Assembly: GCA_937922175.1 (NCBI GenBank)
Contig: CAKZUU010000340.1
Span: forward strand, 1-8,195
Reading direction: 5' to 3'
DNA: 8,195 nucleotides
Origin: an uncultured Gemmataceae bacterium
GTDB taxonomy: Bacteria > Planctomycetota > Planctomycetia > Gemmatales > Gemmataceae
Shown piece by piece: positions 5,863 through 8,195 of the stretch. Made by a program: the position numbers and the translations under genes. The notes beneath the pieces are model-generated. The model was not told the DNA's origin. It did no database searches and was given only the letters and a program-made list of their open reading frames with translations. The first letter of the stretch is position 1; each line of letters begins with the position of its first letter.

Positions 5863-7038
5863 GTGGAAGGTCAGCCCGCATCGAACCCCCCGTTGATCGG
5901 CGGACAGAGACTTCGCGGGAGGCACTACCGCAGCGGCGAAACAATCGAAATCGCCTGGAGCGGCGGCCGAATCATCTCCGTCCGGCCCGTTTCTGATGAG
6001 GATGCGGGTGGCGTCGTGGTAGCACCGGCGTGGTGCGATCTCCAAGTGAATGGCGGCTGGGGATTGAGCTTCAACTCTCCCACGTTCTCCTCCGACGACG
6101 CCCACCATCTGGCAGCGGAGTACCGTCGCCACGGGGTGGGCGAGTGTCTTCCGACGCTCATCACCAATGACTTCGAGTCGATCCGTCACGGGCTGGCCAC
6201 CCTAGCCCGGGCCCGTCGAGAATCGGCGGTCACTCGGCAGATCTTCGTCGGTTATCACCTGGAAGGGCCGTATATCTCACCCCAAGACGGACCACGGGGA
6301 GCGCACCCGCTGTCTCAGGTTCGTCGCCCCAATTGGGAGGAATTCTGCCGCTGGCAAGATGCCGCCGAGGGACACATTCGCCTTGTCACGCTTGCCCCGG
6401 AAGTCGAAGGGGCAATTCCCTTCATTGAAAAGCTATCGGCGGCCGGTGTCGTTGTCGCGATTGGCCACACCGCGGCCGACGGGGGACAACTTGATGCGGC
6501 AGTGCGGGCGGGCGCACGATTGAGTACGCATTTGGGCAACGGTTGTCATGCGATTCTGCCACGGCACGACAACTACCTTTGGCAACAGTTGGCGGATGAC
6601 CGCTTGGCGGCGAGCATCATTGCCGACGGCCACCATTTGCCAGACTCCGTCATCAAGACGATCGTACGAGTGAAGACAGCGGAGCAGACGATTCTCGTGA
6701 GCGATGCGGGAAGTCTCGCGGGGCTGCCGCCGGGCCGCTACCCGTGTTGGGAGGGGGAGTTGGAGGTCATGTCGGATGGCAAGATCGTCCTTCCGGGGAC
6801 ACCGTACTTAGCCGGCTCAGGAGCTTTCCTAGACCGGTGCGTGAGGAACATGCTCCGTCTGGGAATTGTCGGTCGGGCCGATACGATGGATATGGCGGGG
6901 GCTGTGCCTCGGCGACTTTTGGGGCTGCCGCCGCGTCGGCTCGAAGTTGGCGAACCGGCTGAGTTCATCATCCTGCGCGAGTCCTCCTCAGAGCCGAGCG
7001 AAATCGAGCCGTGGCTTGAAGTCATGATCGGTCGCTAG
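5863..7038 (+). CDS. nagA: N-acetylglucosamine-6-phosphate deacetylase (NagA family amidohydrolase)
   Basis: The 391-residue product is predicted to hydrolyse GlcNAc-6-phosphate to glucosamine-6-phosphate and acetate in cytoplasmic amino-sugar recycling. From the GTG start, the motifs in order are: APAWCDLQVNGGWG (near 54-67), HLEGPY with metal-binding E134, RGAH with H148, AIGH with H202, THLGNG with H223 and N226, R234, ADGHHL with H258, and VSDAG with catalytic D281. LAGSGAFLDRCVRN follows near the end. These positions match the metal, substrate and acid/base residues of E. coli NagA (E131, H143, H195, H216, N219, R227, H251, D273). The motif THLGNG replaces the usual THLYNAM, and the sequence is clearly divergent, so a related acyl-amino-sugar is possible. 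The start is uncertain: TTG at 5854 would add three residues. It lies about 30 bp after trxA and 15 bp before the rhomboid gene. Confidence 0.85.
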   Translation: MEGQPASNPPLIGGQRLRGRHYRSGETIEIAWSGGRIISVRPVSDEDAGGVVVAPAWCDLQVNGGWGLSFNSPTFSSDDAHHLAAEYRRHGVGECLPTLITNDFESIRHGLATLARARRESAVTRQIFVGYHLEGPYISPQDGPRGAHPLSQVRRPNWEEFCRWQDAAEGHIRLVTLAPEVEGAIPFIEKLSAAGVVVAIGHTAADGGQLDAAVRAGARLSTHLGNGCHAILPRHDNYLWQQLADDRLAASIIADGHHLPDSVIKTIVRVKTAEQTILVSDAGSLAGLPPGRYPCWEGELEVMSDGKIVLPGTPYLAGSGAFLDRCVRNMLRLGIVGRADTMDMAGAVPRRLLGLPPRRLEVGEPAEFIILRESSSEPSEIEPWLEVMIGR

Positions 7039-7053
7039 GGGGCCATTGTCCGG

Positions 7054-7941
7054 GTGCATCGACCGCCGCCGCTGTCCGACGTTCTACGATACCCGATCAC
7101 GGCCCATGTCGTGGCGGCGTCGCTCTCGTTGAGTCTTGCTCGATTCGCCGGCACCGATGTCTCCTTCCTCATGCCCGATTATCACGTCGCTTGGGGCGAG
7201 CCTTGGCGGTTGCTCTCGGCCACGCTGTTGCATGGAGACCCACTGCACCTCTTTTTCAACCTTTATTGCCTGTGGGTTTTCGGAACGGCGGTTGAGGGAG
7301 CTCTGGGGGCGTTGGCGACGGCGTTGATTTATCTTGTATTTGCCACCGGTTCGATGGCTGCCGAATTCGCGCTTTTCCACGGGGGGATCGGTTTGTCGGG
7401 CGTCGCTTATGGTTTGTTTGGCATGTTGTGGGTGCTCAGTCGGCGAGACGAACGATTGAGCGGTGTTATGAGCCCGAGCCTGGCCGCCTTTTTCGTTTTC
7501 TTCTTCTTCCTGGGAATCACCTTGACAATCGCGAACATCATGCCGATCGCGAACGTCGCCCACGGTGCGGGAGCCATCCTCGGCTACCTGCTGGGATGGG
7601 CGATGTCGGCCCGGACGGGGCGGTTACGGGTTTTGTGGGCAGTGGGGTTCACCCTATTTTTGGGGCTGTGTCTTTCGGCAGCATTTGTCTTCCGCCATCA
7701 CGTCAATCTCGGGAAACATCGGGGGCTTGATTTCGCGGCCGCGGGGGCCGACGCCTTGCGCGCTCAGCGACCCGACGAAGCGATTGCACTATTGCGTCAC
7801 GCTGTTCGGATGAACCCAAGGCAACCCGAGTGGTGGTCGGCGTTGGCTTCCGCCTACCGTCAGGCGGGGCGACCACGGGAAGCGCAGGAGGCGTCACATC
7901 AGGCGCAAATCGCGGCGCAGGAACGGAGTCGGCGGCGGTGA
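7054..7941 (+). CDS. Rhomboid intramembrane serine protease with C-terminal TPR repeats
   Basis: The 295-residue product cleaves membrane proteins within or next to their transmembrane segments. All rhomboid signatures are present: the loop-1 WR motif (W51-R52), HLFFN (H65, N69), the catalytic serine S115 in GLSG, and the catalytic histidine H170 in AHGAG. Likely helices are about 16-31, 60-80, 84-107, 112-129, 142-162, 166-185 and 191-214, that is, six core helices plus a seventh. Residues 229-290 form about two TPR repeats (ALRAQRPDEAIALLRHAV, then ALASAYRQAGRPREAQEA). The 6+1 plan with a C-terminal TPR recalls Bacillus GluP/YqgP, but the large N-terminal domain of that protein is absent. 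If the N-terminus is cytoplasmic, the TPR should lie outside the inner membrane. The start is GTG, 15 bp after nagA, with a G-run at 7038-7042 as a possible ribosome site. Confidence 0.93.
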   Translation: MHRPPPLSDVLRYPITAHVVAASLSLSLARFAGTDVSFLMPDYHVAWGEPWRLLSATLLHGDPLHLFFNLYCLWVFGTAVEGALGALATALIYLVFATGSMAAEFALFHGGIGLSGVAYGLFGMLWVLSRRDERLSGVMSPSLAAFFVFFFFLGITLTIANIMPIANVAHGAGAILGYLLGWAMSARTGRLRVLWAVGFTLFLGLCLSAAFVFRHHVNLGKHRGLDFAAAGADALRAQRPDEAIALLRHAVRMNPRQPEWWSALASAYRQAGRPREAQEASHQAQIAAQERSRRR

Positions 7942-8195
7942 GATTTTGTCGGTAGGGCGGGAGTTCCGGTGGGGAGGCGGGTCGGCTTCCCAAGGTGCCC
8001 GATCCTGGTCACGAAAAGGAAACGCGTCGCCCTGGATCAGTTCGGATTGACCTGAGACGGAAAGCGCGATAAAAGTCGGCACCTTTAAAGGACGGGGAAA
8101 TGCGGCATCGGCCCGCAGGTCTCACCGGGCAGCTTTCGGAACGGCTGCCGACATCCGTGGGGTCGGGGATGGCTTCACGGCGGGGAGGGATCCCC
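7942..8195. other. Right-end region without a convincing gene; possible gene edges and hairpin
   Basis: No complete gene is supported here. A stem GGGAGGC (7972-7978) and GCTTCCC (7985-7991) with a 6-base loop lies about 30 bases after the rhomboid stop. It could be a weak terminator, but it has no U-run. CCTTTAAAGG at 8083-8092 is a perfect 10-bp palindrome. Two gene edges are possible and mutually exclusive over the overlap. One is a plus-strand start ATG at 8100 preceded by AAAGGACGGGG and open to the edge (32 codons, MRHRPAGLTG...). The other is the 3' end of a minus-strand gene with stop at 8122-8124 and a Pro/Ala/Lys-rich tail (KPSPTPRMSAAVPKAAR). Third-position GC does not separate them. 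Confidence 0.25.

Noticed and set aside
5829..5996. Short ORF starting ATGATG at the trxA stop as a separate gene
   Set aside because: Its 55 codons are Arg-rich, overlap the NagA frame and show no protein-like pattern. It is kept only as a point about the nagA start.
7084..7563. Minus-strand reading frame of 159 codons opposite the rhomboid
   Set aside because: It is antisense to a gene with all catalytic motifs, and its product is a charged, Gln/Arg/Glu-rich shadow sequence.
7894..8082. Minus-strand reading frame of 62 codons after the rhomboid
   Set aside because: It starts with GTG without a ribosome site, overlaps the end of the rhomboid gene, and its Pro/Arg-rich product has no structure or motif.
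1..8195. CRISPR array, insertion sequence, integrase or phage genes, and attachment site at the tRNA
   Set aside because: No spaced direct repeats, transposase or integrase motifs, or duplicated tRNA 3' end were found in the window.

Overview
The window is dense, high-GC bacterial DNA carrying ordinary housekeeping and envelope genes. The organism is most likely a planctomycete. This is inferred from the style of the proteins: a five-POTRA BamA, secreted proteins with proline/methionine linkers, and small paralogue-poor membrane and helical proteins without recognisable families. Signal peptides plus a BamA show a cell with an outer membrane. No marker gene fixes the taxonomy, so the phylum is an inference and nothing finer is claimed. 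No insertion sequence, phage gene, CRISPR array or other sign of transfer was seen.

Layout. (1) Positions 1-1553, minus strand: the first 517 codons of a secreted beta-rich protein of unknown function, running off the left edge. (2) 1554-1823: a divergent intergenic region with a GC-rich inverted repeat and a weak promoter candidate. (3) 1824-4160, plus: a complete bamA (Omp85, five POTRA domains plus barrel). (4) 4136-4573 and 4570-5172, minus: a translationally coupled pair (ATGA overlap) whose last gene runs 25 bp into the 3' end of bamA. It comprises a small helical protein and a 200-residue multi-pass membrane protein resembling half of a drug/metabolite transporter. (5) 5280-5352, minus: tRNA-Glu(UUC) with two overlapping-scale promoter candidates upstream. 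(6) 5497-7941, plus: a tight run trxA - nagA-like - rhomboid/TPR, with gaps of about 30 and 15 bp, probably one operon. (7) 7942-8195: no convincing gene, with possible gene edges at the right end.

How the genes fit together. BamA inserts outer-membrane beta-barrels. The left-hand secreted protein is divergently placed and may share its control region. The plus-strand operon joins thiol redox (thioredoxin), amino-sugar recycling (N-acetylglucosamine-6-phosphate deacetylase) and intramembrane proteolysis (rhomboid with a TPR tail like Bacillus GluP/YqgP). These activities have no obvious single pathway, so the grouping may be only transcriptional. I did not find a clear, new multi-gene defence or mobile system. 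The least explained module is the coupled membrane/helical pair at 4136-5172, possibly co-transcribed with the tRNA.
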